A stretch of 64,000 bases of DNA from contig CAJQUW010012904.1 of the NCBI GenBank assembly GCA_907163375.1, forward strand, positions 1 to 64,000, written 5' to 3'. This document shows, in pieces, positions 1-11,734 of this stretch; the stretch's first letter is position 1, and each line of letters starts with the position of its first letter. The translations under genes were made by a program, and so were the position numbers. Source of the DNA: Prostheceraeus crozeri (Eukaryota; Platyhelminthes; Polycladida; Euryleptidae). Under the pieces are notes generated by a model. It was not told where the DNA came from. It made no database searches and was given only the letters and a program-made list of their open reading frames with translations.

Positions 1-1895
1 ATTGTCGCACTTGTTCATAGAAATAGTTTTTCGTCAATTCAAAAAAACATTGTCAATCACTTTCATGATGAACCCATTACGAGAGACATTTTCAAAAGTA
101 GAAGTTTTTCCCGCGAAATTTAAGTGTATTCTAGGTAGGTATCGTGCCCGGTTGGCAGTGCTACCATTTGAATGGCGCTGATCTTCTCTTCCATCTTACC
201 ACTTTTTTGGGTTCAGAAAACTGCGAGTCGAATGTTCTCAAATTATATAAACCTTTAATCAAGTGCTTATTAGTAGCTTCTAAGCGCGGCGGTTAAAAAT
301 TCAATTGCGAATAGTGTAATGCTGCAGTACTACATTGCATCTTGTGCATTGTTATACGGGGTGATCGCAATCTTCTTGCGGATTTTTGTTAGTCATATTA
401 CGGTGAATACCACTGCGCATTGAACAAAGTTGTTGGATATAAATGAACTATATACAAGTAGGCCTGCGCTCGACGACAAGGTGCACTATCAATTAATACG
501 TTTGAGTTTTATTTCATTAGATACAAAATCAATCATGTGGAATGGAGCACATTGGCTGCTTTGCTGGACGTTAACCATGCTTTTCTAACTGTTTATAACT
601 TTTGCTATCTGGTCTCTTCCTAGAGGAGATTGGGATTGCTTCAGTTGCCACTTTTGTGATAAGAAGATCAGACGTAGTGAAAATCCCGACATCGACAGAC
701 AGCTAACCGCTTTAGCAAGAGTATCGATTCTTTGGAAAGGCTGATTATGGAAACTCCATCCAAGGCTCCGAGAAAATGTGTGGATGATCACAAGGCGCGG
801 AGACTTTCTGATGTCAAGAAGTAAATATTGTTGTAGCTTTAGAAGATGATTCCATCAAATTGCAAAGAGCGGTTGATTGAACAAGAAGTTGAATTTTCAA
901 TGTTTCCTGAATGCAATGTACTCAAGGAAAGTTATCAAACATTTAAAGCATACAGTTTTACAGTGAGATATTTGAAACCTTAAGTTATTCCATCAACGAC
1001 AATTTTATGCTTTGATGATTGAAAGTTTGGATCCTATATTTCATCTTCAATATTAATTTTCATTGATCACACAACATTTTCATTGGGACCTCAAAAATTT
1101 CAACCTCACGAACTCTCACTTGATTGACGCGAAACCGACGCAATCACCTTTGACAATTTGTTGTTCTGTGGTCTCATCTCACCTTTCGATTGGATAAGTT
1201 GCCAGGTAATGGAGGAAGCAGTCAATGTAGAACGGCACAAGGGCATTTTGTTGAACAAAGTACTTCCAGTCAAGACACAGCTACGAAATCGAACACGGAT
1301 GTGCTAATAGGATGGGACAGAGATAAGCACGTAGGGCTCTTGAACCCTAGCACGTTGACATGAAAATTGAATAATCGTTGGATTGGTCAGGATAAGCCAA
1401 CTCCAAAAAGCCTAGACGTTTATCCACTGTTGGACTTCTTGGTAGGGAGCCAGATGCGAAAAGGTGTTTAATATACACCGAACCCAAAATATTTGCATGA
1501 ATTGAGAGGAGGACTAACATTATTTATTGGACAACATAAACAGAGATTGAGTAAAGAAGAGGTTAATTAATTATCGTGCTTAAAAACACTTTTTCATGCG
1601 CGGTGAGCTTTGCATACTCTGTGATAGAAGTCCTCGGTCTGTTGTTTTGAAGTAAAGGTATTCAGTTGACTTCGACTTTTCGTTCTTTAAAGATTGTAAA
1701 AAACTACGTTATGTTGCGTCATAAGTGTGTAAAAATACGCAAGTGTATCACGAGCACCCTGTATGTTCCTTTATGTAAAGCCTTCATTACACACTTTTCT
1801 TAAAATATTTTCCCAAAGCGCAATCTCTCATGATACCCATCTGAAAATTGTTTGGTTTACAAAACGTGAACGTGTGGTATCTATTCTTCTTTCAG
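1..1895. other. Unresolved sequence 5' of the channel exons
   Basis: No exon, RNA gene or complete mobile element could be supported here. Upstream exons of the DEG/ENaC channel could lie in this stretch or outside the window; I looked for the cysteine-rich extracellular segment on the plus strand and did not find it. Short open frames are not recognisable. Confidence 0.4.
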
Positions 1896-1971
1896 AGACA
1901 ATTTCGTCAGGGTCGAAATTTATTTTGAAGATTTGAACTACCATACAATGACAATGTCACCTGGCTACGAG
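1896..1971 (+). CDS. DEG/ENaC-family sodium channel, penultimate exon
   Basis: This 76-base exon is bounded by a pyrimidine tract with TTTCAG and by GTAAGC. Read with one leading base it gives DNFVRVEIYFEDLNYHTMTM followed by SPGYE. That matches the segment just before the second transmembrane helix in DEG/ENaC/ASIC channels, where a strand of the type VxVYFxELNY is conserved. It ends in phase 0 and the next coding exon (from 5095) starts in phase 0 with IQDLLADMGG, so the two join without a frame break. The product would be a trimeric, amiloride-type cation channel of the plasma membrane. Upstream exons are not visible, so the subfamily (ASIC-, FaNaC- or ENaC-like) cannot be set. Confidence 0.8.
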
Positions 1972-2242
1972 GTAAGCTGGTGCATGCGCATTATGCTTTT
2001 GAGATTTTCCCCTATAATTATGTATATGTGCACTATTTCAGTGTTTGAAATCATTGCTCAAAGGTCAATGACATGGACCAGCAAGTCAGTAGGGGGATAG
2101 GATTAGGACCCCAGACCAAAACGTGGGCGAGAAAAAACAATTTTCAGTTGGAAAATTGATGTCATAGTTTGGATAATCCTTCCGATCAGTAAAGTTCCTA
2201 AATCACGCTAGCTCGTCTGCCAATCGCATCAGGGGCAATATT

Positions 2243-2820
2243 TTTAGATTTGCAAGTAGCAAGTTAGTGAAATTTCGACGAGCATTCGTTAAATATCACT
2301 TTTAACACACTGCTGGCAAATCGCCTAAGTTAGTCCGCTTACAATAATTAATATATTTGCTGACACAATGTAAATAGAACAATTAAATATTGAGTTGCAT
2401 CCTCAGTTGAAAAGTGGGAACAGACCTGAATAGCTGCCATTTCATCCAATATCAGGAATCATCAGCAGGCCTAGTTCACATCCTTTAACATCGATTTAAT
2501 TATTCTACTACATTGTGTTTTCAAAAAGCAGTATTTATTAATTATTACAGGCTTAACAATATAAGTGATTTGCCAGTAGTGTGTCTTAAGTGATATTTAA
2601 TGAATTCCCGAAATTTCACTAACTTACTAATTTCAAATCTCAAATTGATACGGGTATGGCTGCAACTTTAAATAGGGAGAAGTGTCGATGTTGAAAGATG
2701 TGAACTAGGCCTGCTGATGATTCCTGATATTGGATGAAATGGCAGCTAGTCAGGTCTGTTCCCATTTTTCAACTGAGGATGCAATTCAATAGTTAATTGT
2801 TCTATTTACAGCAATATTTT
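2243..2820. repeat. Interleaved inverted-repeat (foldback) element, order A-B-A'-B'
   Basis: Segment A (about 2246-2355) is repeated in reverse complement at about 2538-2646. Segment B (about 2357-2492) is repeated in reverse complement at about 2687-2820. The two pairs interleave, so this is not a simple hairpin. Each arm is about 110-135 bp with scattered mismatches. A third, single copy of A lies at about 7975-8100. No coding sequence is present. It sits in the intron of the DEG/ENaC gene and is probably a non-autonomous mobile element of unknown class. Confidence 0.75.
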
Positions 2821-2984
2821 CTATTTTTATAGTCAACATTGCATTCATTATATCAATTAAAGTCATGTACTTCACTTAGGTTCTAAGATCTTGTGTAAGC
2901 AAAGCATTGAAATAATCGATTTCTTCTGGAAAATTCCCTGAAATACATGTTGACTATAGCGGGGTAATAGGAATAATGTCAATT

Positions 2985-3988
2985 CTAATGCAAGTGAGAA
3001 ATGAGTTTGAATGATTTTGGAACTAAACTTTTGAATGAAATTGGATCAGTTAGAAGTGCTTCTCTAAATCTTAAAAGCGTTTTTCTGCCTGCATTGCTGT
3101 GAATCAGCTGTTCACTTGTGTATTCATTTTTAAAACAATTAATGCAGTTTTGTTCAACAATATGAAATTTTGCCATTGCGGTATAGTCCTCAATAATAAA
3201 AGTGTCGTCGGGAATATCTTCCGAGAGCCAATTTTCAGTCACAGCTATGTAGGATGGTTTCTTGACACCGACCAAAATACGCAACTCATCCATTTTGCTC
3301 CATATCGATCGAGCATCCAACAGTCATAATGGTGGATACTTGACATTACATAAAATAACTGGCGAAAATGTTTGAGGGAATCACGTGACCATACTTTACT
3401 CTGATAAATTACAACGTCTTCCCCCTCAGCTTTTCTCCTCTCATGCTCACGACGAAGTGGGAGCCACATTTGTCGTTGACGCTTTGTCGTTATGTATGAA
3501 GACCGTTTAGAATTGTGAATTGGTCATTTTTCCACGAAATATTTTATCCAAGCTGTGGTTATCTATTTAAGCATCCTTAAAGCCCAAAACTTCAAAGATT
3601 TGACCCACGCTTGAAATGACATTTTGTTGACGATTTGGTAGAGAGCCAACGTTCGATTCCTCCAGACCAAAAATAACACTGCTGTCTCTCCTGTCTCTTC
3701 AACTATGCTCAGTTTGAATTCATCTAACTGCAAGAATGACAGCTTCAGTGCATTTATTTCTGATTGATGATGTCGCTGAACCATTTGAATGTCATTTAAA
3801 GAATTCTCTATCGTAGCAATTCGCGAGTCAATAGATAGAATTCGGTTTTCCAGGCGTAGGAAGTCCTCCCTTATCGATTTCAGCAGATCTTCTTTAAGAC
3901 TCTTTATGATGATATTTATTTCACTCAAAGTAGGAAATTGATCATTGTAGCCAACAGCAGAATTAGATCTTGTTTTTGCGGAAGGCAT
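2985..3988 (-). pseudogene. LINE remnant: ORF1 coiled coil plus start of endonuclease
   Basis: On the minus strand a frame at 3988-3563 starts MPSAKTRSNSAVG and has a heptad-like helical stretch (about residues 28-90), as in ORF1 of CR1/L2-type non-LTR retrotransposons. A second frame (3469-3245) holds PLRREHERRKAEGEDVVIY, a typical ORF1-end or linker sequence. A third (3320-2985) starts DARSIWSKMDELRIL and continues with SYIAVTENWLSEDIPDDTF. This is the N-terminus of the apurinic endonuclease, with its N-A-R-S and ITETWL motifs in altered form. The frames are broken by shifts and the rest of ORF2 is absent, so it is a dead, truncated copy inside the channel gene's intron. Confidence 0.8.
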
Positions 3989-4029
3989 TATTGAACGGAC
4001 TCCTGTTCAGGAAAAATCACGAAAATGAA

Positions 4030-4100
4030 CCGCTCAGACTCGATCCTGGATCCCAGAGGTTCTTCAGACAATACTTTACGCGCTAGACCACTGCACACTT
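4030..4100 (-). promoter_or_regulatory. tRNA-like Pol III promoter head upstream of the LINE ORF1
   Basis: On the minus strand there is an A-box-like TGGTCTAGCGCG and, 44 bases after its start, a B-box-like GGATCGAGTC. This is normal tRNA spacing. It ends about 40 bases before the ATG of the LINE ORF1 remnant. It may be a tRNA-derived SINE head, a decayed tRNA gene, or a 5' end captured by the LINE. The anticodon arm and acceptor stem do not fold convincingly. Confidence 0.4.
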
Positions 4101-5094
4101 ATCGCCTCGATCGTGTGTCTCCAAGTGATTCAGAAAATACGTGTAACGCGTTGCGTCACGTCTCGATGACAAAAAATGTCACCACGCCAACCGATGTAAG
4201 TGGAATAAGGCTCACCAAACGTCCAAACCAATGAACTATATGAGAAGGGATGTAATCAACGATAATGGTCCACCAGAGACACAAATGATTGAGAGAATGA
4301 CACGAGGAGAGCTGGCTGAGCAGGATTGTGTAAATAATTCCAAAAAATGCCAAAAGACACAGGATTTGATCACAGAGATTAATATCGACAGATGAAAATC
4401 GGAGCGACGTCAGCGCACCACGCAGACACGTACATGTAGATGGACGTACTACTGCTCCACTTCGTAGCAAATATATCATCTCCCTTGACATTTGCCAGGC
4501 GAGCAGATCTTAAAGCAGTTCTCAGTTCTTTAATGCTGATGACCACCGTCTAAAACAAGGTCTTCTGAAAGAACTCGACATTTATGTGATCAACTCCACC
4601 CTTTCAAACAGTTCAATCATGTGTGCAAGGTCAATTAAAACCCTTTCAAATGTGGCGACAGGCCAGATTGACGACAGAATAGCTTTTGGACCCCAAACTG
4701 AGAGTGGCATCGTCGATAGCCTGTGAACGACATTTTGTTTCACGGAACCTGCGCGTTCATTATTTATCTACTAGCTTTATTGTCATAATTTTTTATACAG
4801 TTGTTTCCTTGACGCGTGATGAAGTTATTATTATTAAGTACATTAAACTATTTCGTAGCGAGGCTGACTTCTGAAAGCAATTAATTGATTGAAAATAAAA
4901 AACAATTTCAACGGTAGTGCTGCTGTTTGATCTCTTTGAGTCTGTCTAAATTGTGCAGCATGTAATCAACAAACATACTTCTTGATTGGCGGAAATTCCC
5001 GTCCCATTACGATAAAAAATAACCAAGATTTCCTTGGGATTCCTATTCATACCAACAAGTTTGTCAATATAGTAATGCTCATGTTCTTCTTCAG

Positions 5095-5331
5095 ATCCAG
5101 GATTTGTTGGCTGATATGGGAGGACAAGTAGGACTCTGGCTGGGTCTCTCCGTTTTAACAATCTTCGAGGTCGTCGAACTCTTCATTGATATTGCGCTCT
5201 TGATCGTCTACAAACAACAGACAAGGATTCTTAAGAAAAACATTGAAAAGACGATGGATAAAGAGATGACAGATGGTGCGAGACAAGCAAAGGAGATAGA
5301 ATTGCAAAGAATCAATCAAGCTTGGGGTTAA
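5095..5331 (+). CDS. DEG/ENaC-family sodium channel, last exon
   Basis: The acceptor CTTCTTCAG precedes IQDLLADMGGQVGLWLGLS, followed by VLTIFEVVELFIDIAL. This is the second transmembrane segment with the pore/selectivity region: the family signature is LLxDIGGQLGLWxGxSxLTxxE, and the G-x-S selectivity element is intact as G-L-S. A cytoplasmic tail of about 45 residues follows, rich in lysine and glutamate, ending at a TAA at 5329-5331. It joins in phase with the exon at 1896-1971. The intron between them is about 3.1 kb and full of repeat remnants. Membrane part and tail look intact, so this is probably a functional gene end. Confidence 0.9.
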   Translation: MQDLLADMGGQVGLWLGLSVLTIFEVVELFIDIALLIVYKQQTRILKKNIEKTMDKEMTDGARQAKEIELQRINQAWG

Positions 5332-6073
5332 GGGAGACGACTCCATGGAAATCATCTTTCGTCATTTCACTCTTTCCTTTTTGGATGCCACATTGTAAAT
5401 TTCTATACTTCAAATACTCAACTTTTATCAGTGTTTGATTTTACACGGTGAGATGCTAAGTCAAAAGCACAATGTACGTAAGTAAGAGCCCGCATCTGCC
5501 GCACAGTGCACTTAGACGTGCCATAAGAAACATTTGACGACTGCATCTTTTCTAATCTGCAATGTACACTTGCCTTCCTTTTCAAGTCTGAGAAACTATC
5601 GATTTGATGTAAAATATATATTTCTCTTTGTGTGACTTCTGTCTGTTACGAATATGCTTTGCTTTGTGGTATCAAACACCTTATGAACCATATTCACCCA
5701 AATCAAAGAGCCATTCAAAAGTAGGAGGATGGACACAAACCGGTGCAGGCACATCAGAGATATACAATAATTGATAGCATAGTGCTTCGGAAACTTTTTC
5801 TCAAATACTGTTTCGTTTGTGGCAACATTTGAACTCTTAATTGATTACTGGTCCATTTCATACACCACTTGATCACGTGATCGAAATGGGATTACGACAA
5901 GGAATGTCAAGTCGAAATGTCATCGAGATGACATTCATAAAACTGCTCCAGTGAAAGCCTCGAAATATAATTTATACAACAGGAACGATCTCAGGAACAT
6001 CTAATTAATATCAGGTGTTTTATCATCGATTCTTTAAGTCCACTCAACAATCACACCAATAATAAGCTTATGT
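5332..6073. other. 3' flank of the channel gene
   Basis: This AT-rich sequence has no recognisable gene. It probably includes the channel gene's 3' UTR, but no convincing AATAAA is placed close behind the stop. Confidence 0.35.
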
Positions 6074-6241
6074 GGAGAGCCGGTCAATATTGTATGAAGA
6101 TCACCCAGATATGCAAGGAAGCAATATAGACCGGTACATTACAGTTGTAAATATGAGTAGACAGCAAGAGGGTCACCTGAAATCAAATTGATAAAACAAA
6201 TTAAGTGAAATCGTATGACTGCAGTAATTGACCGGCTCTCC
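6074..6241. mobile_element. 168-bp MITE with GGAGAGCCGGTCAAT termini
   Basis: The left end reads GGAGAGCCGGTCAATATTG. The reverse complement of the right end reads GGAGAGCCGGTCAATTACTG. Both continue into a second shared block (GTATGA and GTCATACGA). No clear target-site duplication remains, so the superfamily is open. Confidence 0.6.
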
Positions 6242-6511
6242 GAAAGTTTTTTGTATCATCAAGCGTCACAGACAATCAAATGGGCCGACACTATCATTGC
6301 AATGTATTTTATTAGACTTCGTGAGCATTAATTACTTCATATCGATTTTGCACTACATTCGTTGCATTATCAAGTTAGATAGAGATAAGGCAAATGTTTC
6401 AACTATTGCTCTTATTCTTAAAACAATTGGCTTCATTTTGAAATTTTATCATACATTCAGTTCATAGATAGATATTGATGCATTCCATTTTAGCATAGAA
6501 ATCGAATTTTG

Positions 6512-6718
6512 TCAGATTTGATAGGAAAGGTGACATACCGTAGTTGTTTTCACGTCATAACATACTGGCCATTCAACAAAGAAATGAAACATGGTTTCTA
6601 CATAGCCAGTGTCACATTGTCTGCATGTTCGATCTTCCCATATTTCTTTATTTCGATAGCTTCCAGTTCTTACTTGAAGATCGTGATTTCCTGATCTAGC
6701 TCCAAAGTTTCCAAGCAT
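6512..6718 (-). pseudogene. LINE ORF2 C-terminal fragment
   Basis: The minus-strand frame contains ARSGNHDLQVRTGSYRN, then RTCRQCDTGYVETMFHFF and ending in a further WPVC. This is the Cys-His knuckle region found after the reverse transcriptase in many invertebrate non-LTR elements (RSGNHxLxVETGRYxxxxREERxCxxC...HFLxxCPxY). No reverse transcriptase is attached. It is a solitary 3' fragment. Confidence 0.65.
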
Positions 6719-8854
6719 CCCAGAGTTGGAAATACGAAATTTTTTGAACTAATCAGGAAATCAGGGTCTAGAGTCGATATGCCGGCATTTTAGAACCTGA
6801 AAAAATGTACACCTTAGATTGATTCATTTTTAAAATAATTGAGATCAATTAAAAATTCCTTTTAATTGTATACTTCAATCACTTAACTGAATACTGCGTG
6901 CATACTGACAAAATGCTGCATGTTTCAAACTGTGACTGCGTTCCTCTTGCGATTGCATGATACATGTACGTTCTTGCGGTATTGAGTCAGATTTGAAAAG
7001 TCAATTGATTAGTTCAGGAGCCGATTCCAGATCATCAGGGCGGAACTTGGCTGATTTCCGCTACACCGTTGTCCCCCATGTACATTGAGAACTAAAAGCC
7101 TGGGGCGAACCGCAAATTCCAGAAGCAATAATAAATTTTTGTTTCAATCTATCATCCTGCGGTGATGCTGAAACAATGTTTATAAAGAGAAGAACTCTAA
7201 GTACAGGCTACTGTCTGATGCTATTAAGTTTTGTAGACTTCTCAGTTGGATCACGTCTTCTTCGGTGAATGATCTTCTCCCTTCGATCTTCCGAAAACCG
7301 CATATTCTCCTTATCCTATTGTCCTCGGCCGTTTGAAATTTTGTCATCCTATTTGAATCGGCGACCTTGTGTAAAAAAGCCATCAATTAGAATATTCATC
7401 AGTCAGACGCTACTTTTAAACAGTCTAATAGTATGGACTTCAACAGGTTCTTCAATAACAATGAAAGAAATGTTTATTGTATAATCGTTGTGGCGCAATC
7501 GACTTGTCAGCAGTTTTCTGACAAACTGACGTCATTTCATGAGTTTCATGTCAACCTCTTGAGATGAGCACATTGCTGTATGGATGTATGTATTCAATGG
7601 AAATTTCGTAATCACACAGTATGAACTATAAGAGACAATCACTTCATTCTGATCCATAAAAGAAAAATCTCACGAGTACGCATTTATCTTTAGTGCATGG
7701 AAAATCACACAGTGTGACAAAAAAATTTAAACGCGAATCAAGTGATACTTTTTTCTTTGTTTGATGTCGCTGATACTAATTATAACTTTAGTTTTCACCC
7801 ATCATTTCAAGTTTTTCAGGTGTATGATTTTCTAATGACATGTTATAATAAATAACATTTAAAGGGTGCAATAAGATAGATTTTCAGCACTATTCAAGTG
7901 ATTAGAATAACCATGAAAGATTCTAATATCCTTAATACTTTAGATTTTTGATAAATTCCAATTTCCCCGTGATTTGAGATTTGCAATTAGCAAGTTAGTA
8001 AAATTTCGACGGGGATTTATTAAATATCACTTTAAACTGAATACTGACAAATCGCCTAAGTTAGCACGCCTGCAATAATTCATAAATTTCTGTTAATTTT
8101 TGCAGGCGCACTACCTTCGGCAAATTGGCCGGTAGGCATTTAAATCATTTTTATTGTTCTCTTGAAGAGACAGAGTTGCAGAATTAAACATGAAATTCTT
8201 GGTAAAGCAACTTTTGGATATTGCTACTCTATTGTGCAAGTGGGGGCCTGTTTTTTTGTTGTTATCAACCCGAAGAGTCCAACCTTAAGGGACAACAAAA
8301 GTGATTCCGTTACCTTTTGGTTTTTTAAATTTTGAATTTAAATTATGCTATATTAGATTAAATTTCTTGAATTCGCACTATGTTTAAATAATACTGGTAA
8401 TCTAAGTCACGAATTTCAATGCATACCGAATGACGATAAAAGTTTTCAATATTGGATGTACCCATTAACTTTGGTGAATTAATATTGAAGAATTTAGAAT
8501 AAACAGAGTTGGCGCGGGAATGGGAGGGAATTTCCATCATGTTGTGGTGTGGGAACAGAATTTTTACATTTTGGACTACTTTGGATAGTCTGTGAATCAT
8601 ATATCAAATGCATCAATAGTGCTTCAGCATGTCCACAGGAAACATTTAAATGTAATCTTTGGCTATACATCAGCACATCATCTATAAATCAAAAATAATT
8701 AATGATAAGTTTAAGTATGAAAACGTGATGTATCACTATGAAATATGTATCTATTGATGTGTTTTCAATAAATATCGGTGCATACCGTTGTTTGCGGAAA
8801 AGGTGCTTTACTTCTCAATTTTGATTCTTTGGTATTTCTCAGTCATATCTCATT
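6719..8854. other. Unresolved intergenic sequence with one solo repeat arm
   Basis: AT-rich sequence without a supportable gene. At about 7975-8100 there is a solo copy of the A arm of the interleaved foldback element at 2243-2820 (shared features: GCAAGTTAGTAAAATTTCGA and AAATCGCCTAAGTTAG). The short open frames show no known domains. Confidence 0.45.
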
Positions 8855-9174
8855 GGGACGCCGGATTTAATTCAATTGCCATATTCACAAAAATGTTGAT
8901 ATGTTATTAATTAAATGCCTAGAATATCTCCAAAGGTGCACAATTTCAATTTGTCACGAATTTGATGCAGAAAGTTGCACTGGGTGGGTTCCACTTATAA
9001 TGGTAATATAACACCTGGCACATTCATATCACTTGCCATTTGTGTTATAGATGTTTCATTGAGTCACCATGAATTCATACTGTGAAGAACTAATAATATA
9101 GATTGAAAAATTACATTACAAGCATGGGAATATTACGAAGAAGCAACTAAGCAACTCGTAAACTCAAAAGATTT

Positions 9175-9930
9175 TTGGGCGAACAAAAGCCCCGAGCGAG
9201 TCGACGATTGATTAAGAAGATTGGGGAGACCAGCTCTGTGTTGGATATTAAATCTGTATTGCGTCGTGGACCTGCGCGATCCCAGTGTGATTTCAATGTT
9301 GCAAGGGAGAGCGTGGAGGGAAATCCCACAACGTCTTTACGTCATCGGTCAAAGCAACTAGAGATTTCATCTCAGCTCGAGACCTTAAATGAACAAGACT
9401 TATGGTTACAACAAGATGGTGCAACTTGCCATACTGCACGCGAATCCGTTGCTCAGAGAGAAATTTTCTTACCCGCCGTTTCTCCAGAAATAGCATAGAA
9501 ATAGATTGTTTGTCTACAGTTGACTGGAATGGAAATTGATACAAGGTCGTGGCACACCGGGGTAACTAAGTTGGGGCATGAACCACCAATGAAAAGCTAG
9601 GAATTGCACATGTGACTTCTTCTAGCCCAATCGTTTAGCCGTTGACAAGTGTATCTAAGCGAACATGCGTGCGATTTTTGTGCCACTATTATGTATTGCA
9701 TGAAGCTTTACTTCCATTCTAGAAGTTTATTGTTATCAATTTCTATGAGCAATGGTGATTATTGATGGCCACCACGATCATGTGATTTCTTTCTTTGGGG
9801 CCATGTGAAATCACGGGTATATTTAAACAAATCCAACACGATTGCTCAATTGAAGCATGAGATTCGAGGGGGCATTGGAGGAATCACGTCAAGCTGTCAA
9901 CATTTCCTTCACAGAATAAGAGCATGCCAA
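9175..9930 (+). pseudogene. Mariner/IS630-type transposase, degenerate and interrupted
   Basis: The N-terminal part has the helix-turn-helix linker style of this family (IKKIGETSSVLDIKS, then SVEGNPTTSLRHRSKQLEIS). The catalytic domain shows LWLQQDGATCHTARESV, which carries the second aspartate. The frame is then split by a MITE at 9494-9747. After the insertion the typical WPPRSCDFFLWG block resumes, with VKSRVYLNKSNTIAQLKHEI behind it. In intact relatives the third catalytic residue lies in this block. Early parts, including the first catalytic aspartate region, are missing or unreadable. The insertion and in-frame stops show that the gene is dead. Confidence 0.8.
9494..9747 (+). mobile_element. 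CATAG MITE copy 1 (254 bp)
   Basis: It begins CATAGAAATAGATTGTTTGT and ends TATCAATTTCTATG. Flanking 8-mers AGAAATAG and AGCAATGG agree at 6 of 8 positions, a decayed target-site duplication. The body matches the copies at 30353-30608 and 52279-52534. It interrupts the mariner transposase and is therefore younger than it. Confidence 0.85.
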
Positions 9931-9967
9931 TAAATAAGCCACCCTTTTAATAAGAGGGGCTTATTTA
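9931..9967. repeat. Short inverted repeat behind the mariner transposase
   Basis: AAATAAGCC-x-CCCT pairs with AGAGGGGCTTATTT around a 7-base loop. It lies at the end of the transposase remnant and may be the element's 3' processing region or chance. Confidence 0.4.
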
Positions 9968-10149
9968 AAGCATGCTGTTTTTCAAAAGTGAATAACAAAC
10001 GTGGATGAAAATTTGTTTTGTGATCAATTTCCTTGTAAACCGACGCTGCAAAAAGAATTGGCTCGCCTTTAAAGATATTCTAGGTAATAAATCAATAACA
10101 GATCAACAGTATTGTGGATATGGCAATTGAATTAAAGCCGCCGTCCTAA

Positions 10150-10918
10150 TCTGGACATCCTATATCTGTAGGCAGCTATCGCTTCTTCTGTCGCTTCAAT
10201 AATAAGCAGAGTATCAATCATTTGAAGCTATTAAACTAGTAGCGTTTACAAAATATTGACGCATATCTTTGTAGTATAGCTTACATGTGACTGCAATTGT
10301 TAACGGATTACTAAAAATAATATTGTACATTGTACATATCAGATGTCAATCAGGCATTGATTGTCAACACATCTATATCGCTCTATACGGAGATATGATA
10401 TCACAAGAGCGTCGTTGCTTGACAACATGTGTGATTTGTACAAATCATGTGCTGTGAGAGCATGCTGAATATTGTATTAAAAGAAGTTTTCCAGTGGTGT
10501 CTATGAATTCTTATAGGATTCCCATTGAGATTTTTGTGGTGTGGGACAACTTTTTGAGTGTTAATCACGTCTCACGGCAACTCTGGAAATATACACATTC
10601 ATATTTCCACCTGCATGACATCGATCAACTACATGATATAAGAATAACGAGAATCGTCGCTCATTGCTTTGTTAGACATTTCATATGAAAAACCGCGTAC
10701 TTTAGCTTTAGGTAAATTTTTTAATCCGCCTGTTAGACACTTCACATCATAATCAAAAACGACCCATTTACGCTACAGTTCGAATATCACTTATTCAGGT
10801 CATATTACCTAACAGCGCATATCGCGCATAGCACTTGACACTGCGAGCAGCCTACTGCTCATTACGAAGTCACACTGTTAAAGCTAGCTGCTTGATATCA
10901 GAATTCGCAAGTCATCGA
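10150..10918. other. 5' flank of the SLC17 gene
   Basis: No gene recognised. The promoter of the downstream transporter is expected here, but no convincing TATA box or initiator could be picked. Confidence 0.35.
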
Positions 10919-11446
10919 ATGATGTCAGGCAGATTTGGTCAGAGGCATCTTCTGGCCTTGTTGGCGAGCTCTGGCATTGGGATTTGCTATGCCATGAGAA
11001 GCAGCATGAGTGTCCTTATCGTGGCGATGGTGAATTCAACTTCTGTTGCAAAAAATCAAAGCACACCGCCATCGTTTGTCTGTCTCATGAATACTGCCGA
11101 ACCTCAGAACAAATCCATGTCTCATTTTGATCTTCTGCCATGGCCTCGTGAGATCCAAGGCCTCATTTTGAGCGCATTCTTCTGGGGCTATATTCTCCCA
11201 CAGATTCCATCAGGAGGTCTAGCCCAACGGTTTGGAGGGAAATGGCCTATGGCGATATCAGTTCTGACGTCATCTGTTTTTACAATGTTGTGTCCGCTTG
11301 CTGCTCGAGCAGGTCAGTGGTATTTTATTGCCGTAAGGGTTTTGGAAGGAGTTGCTCAGAGTCCCCTTTTTCCTGTTATGGGAGCAATGATGGGAAGATG
11401 GAGTGCACATGGAGAAGAAGGATTCCTCTTGTCAGTGGTTTACCAG
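10919..11446 (+). CDS. SLC17 (sialin/VGLUT-like) anion transporter, exon 1
   Basis: This codes for the N-terminal half of a major-facilitator transporter of the SLC17 type, which move organic anions or phosphate across vesicle, lysosome or plasma membranes. I chose the ATG pair at 10919/10922 (MMSGRFGQRHLLALL), which places the first helix where the family has it; an in-frame ATG at 10835 would add 28 residues without a recognisable role. Visible landmarks: GICYAMRSSMSVLIVAMVN (helix 1, with the family arginine), N-glycosylation sites NST and NQS in the first loop, then WGYILPQIPSGGLAQRFGGK (the helix 4 / loop signature), then RVLEGVAQSPLFPV. The exon ends TACCAG before GTAATA in phase 0. The reading continues at 15948. 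Confidence 0.9.
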
Positions 11447-11734
11447 GTAATAAGAAGCATTAAATCATCACATCACTGCACGTTACAATTCATATTACAC
11501 GTTGAAGTACCAAGACCACGAAACAATAGACAAAACTGCAGCTTTGATTCTTAATTTTATTTTAATGTGTTCTCAAAAATTTATGAAAGAAAGCTGTTTG
11601 ATATCTATGAAAGTTTATGTCATGAAAATATATCTCGTGACGAACGGGACCATCAAGATAACTAAAAGCATATTCCGACAATAAATAATATCGCATTTTG
11701 ACAATATTCTAACAGAACTCAGATGAGAGACATA

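Larger units (their letters stand above)
8855..10149 (+). mobile_element. Mariner-like transposon with ~80-bp terminal inverted repeats
   Basis: The left end (8855-8940) and the reverse complement of the right end (about 10070-10149) match over about 80 bp, including TTTAATTCAATTGCCATAT and CCTAGAATATC. Between them lies a broken transposase on the plus strand (9175-9498 and about 9750-9930). A 254-bp MITE has inserted into the catalytic part. Without it the element would be about 1.04 kb. The TA target site is no longer clear. Confidence 0.75.

Noticed and set aside
4156..4491. 111-codon minus-strand frame with two hydrophobic stretches
   Set aside because: It lies next to the tRNA-like head and LINE remnant in an intron, with no homology I recognise. 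Probably chance.
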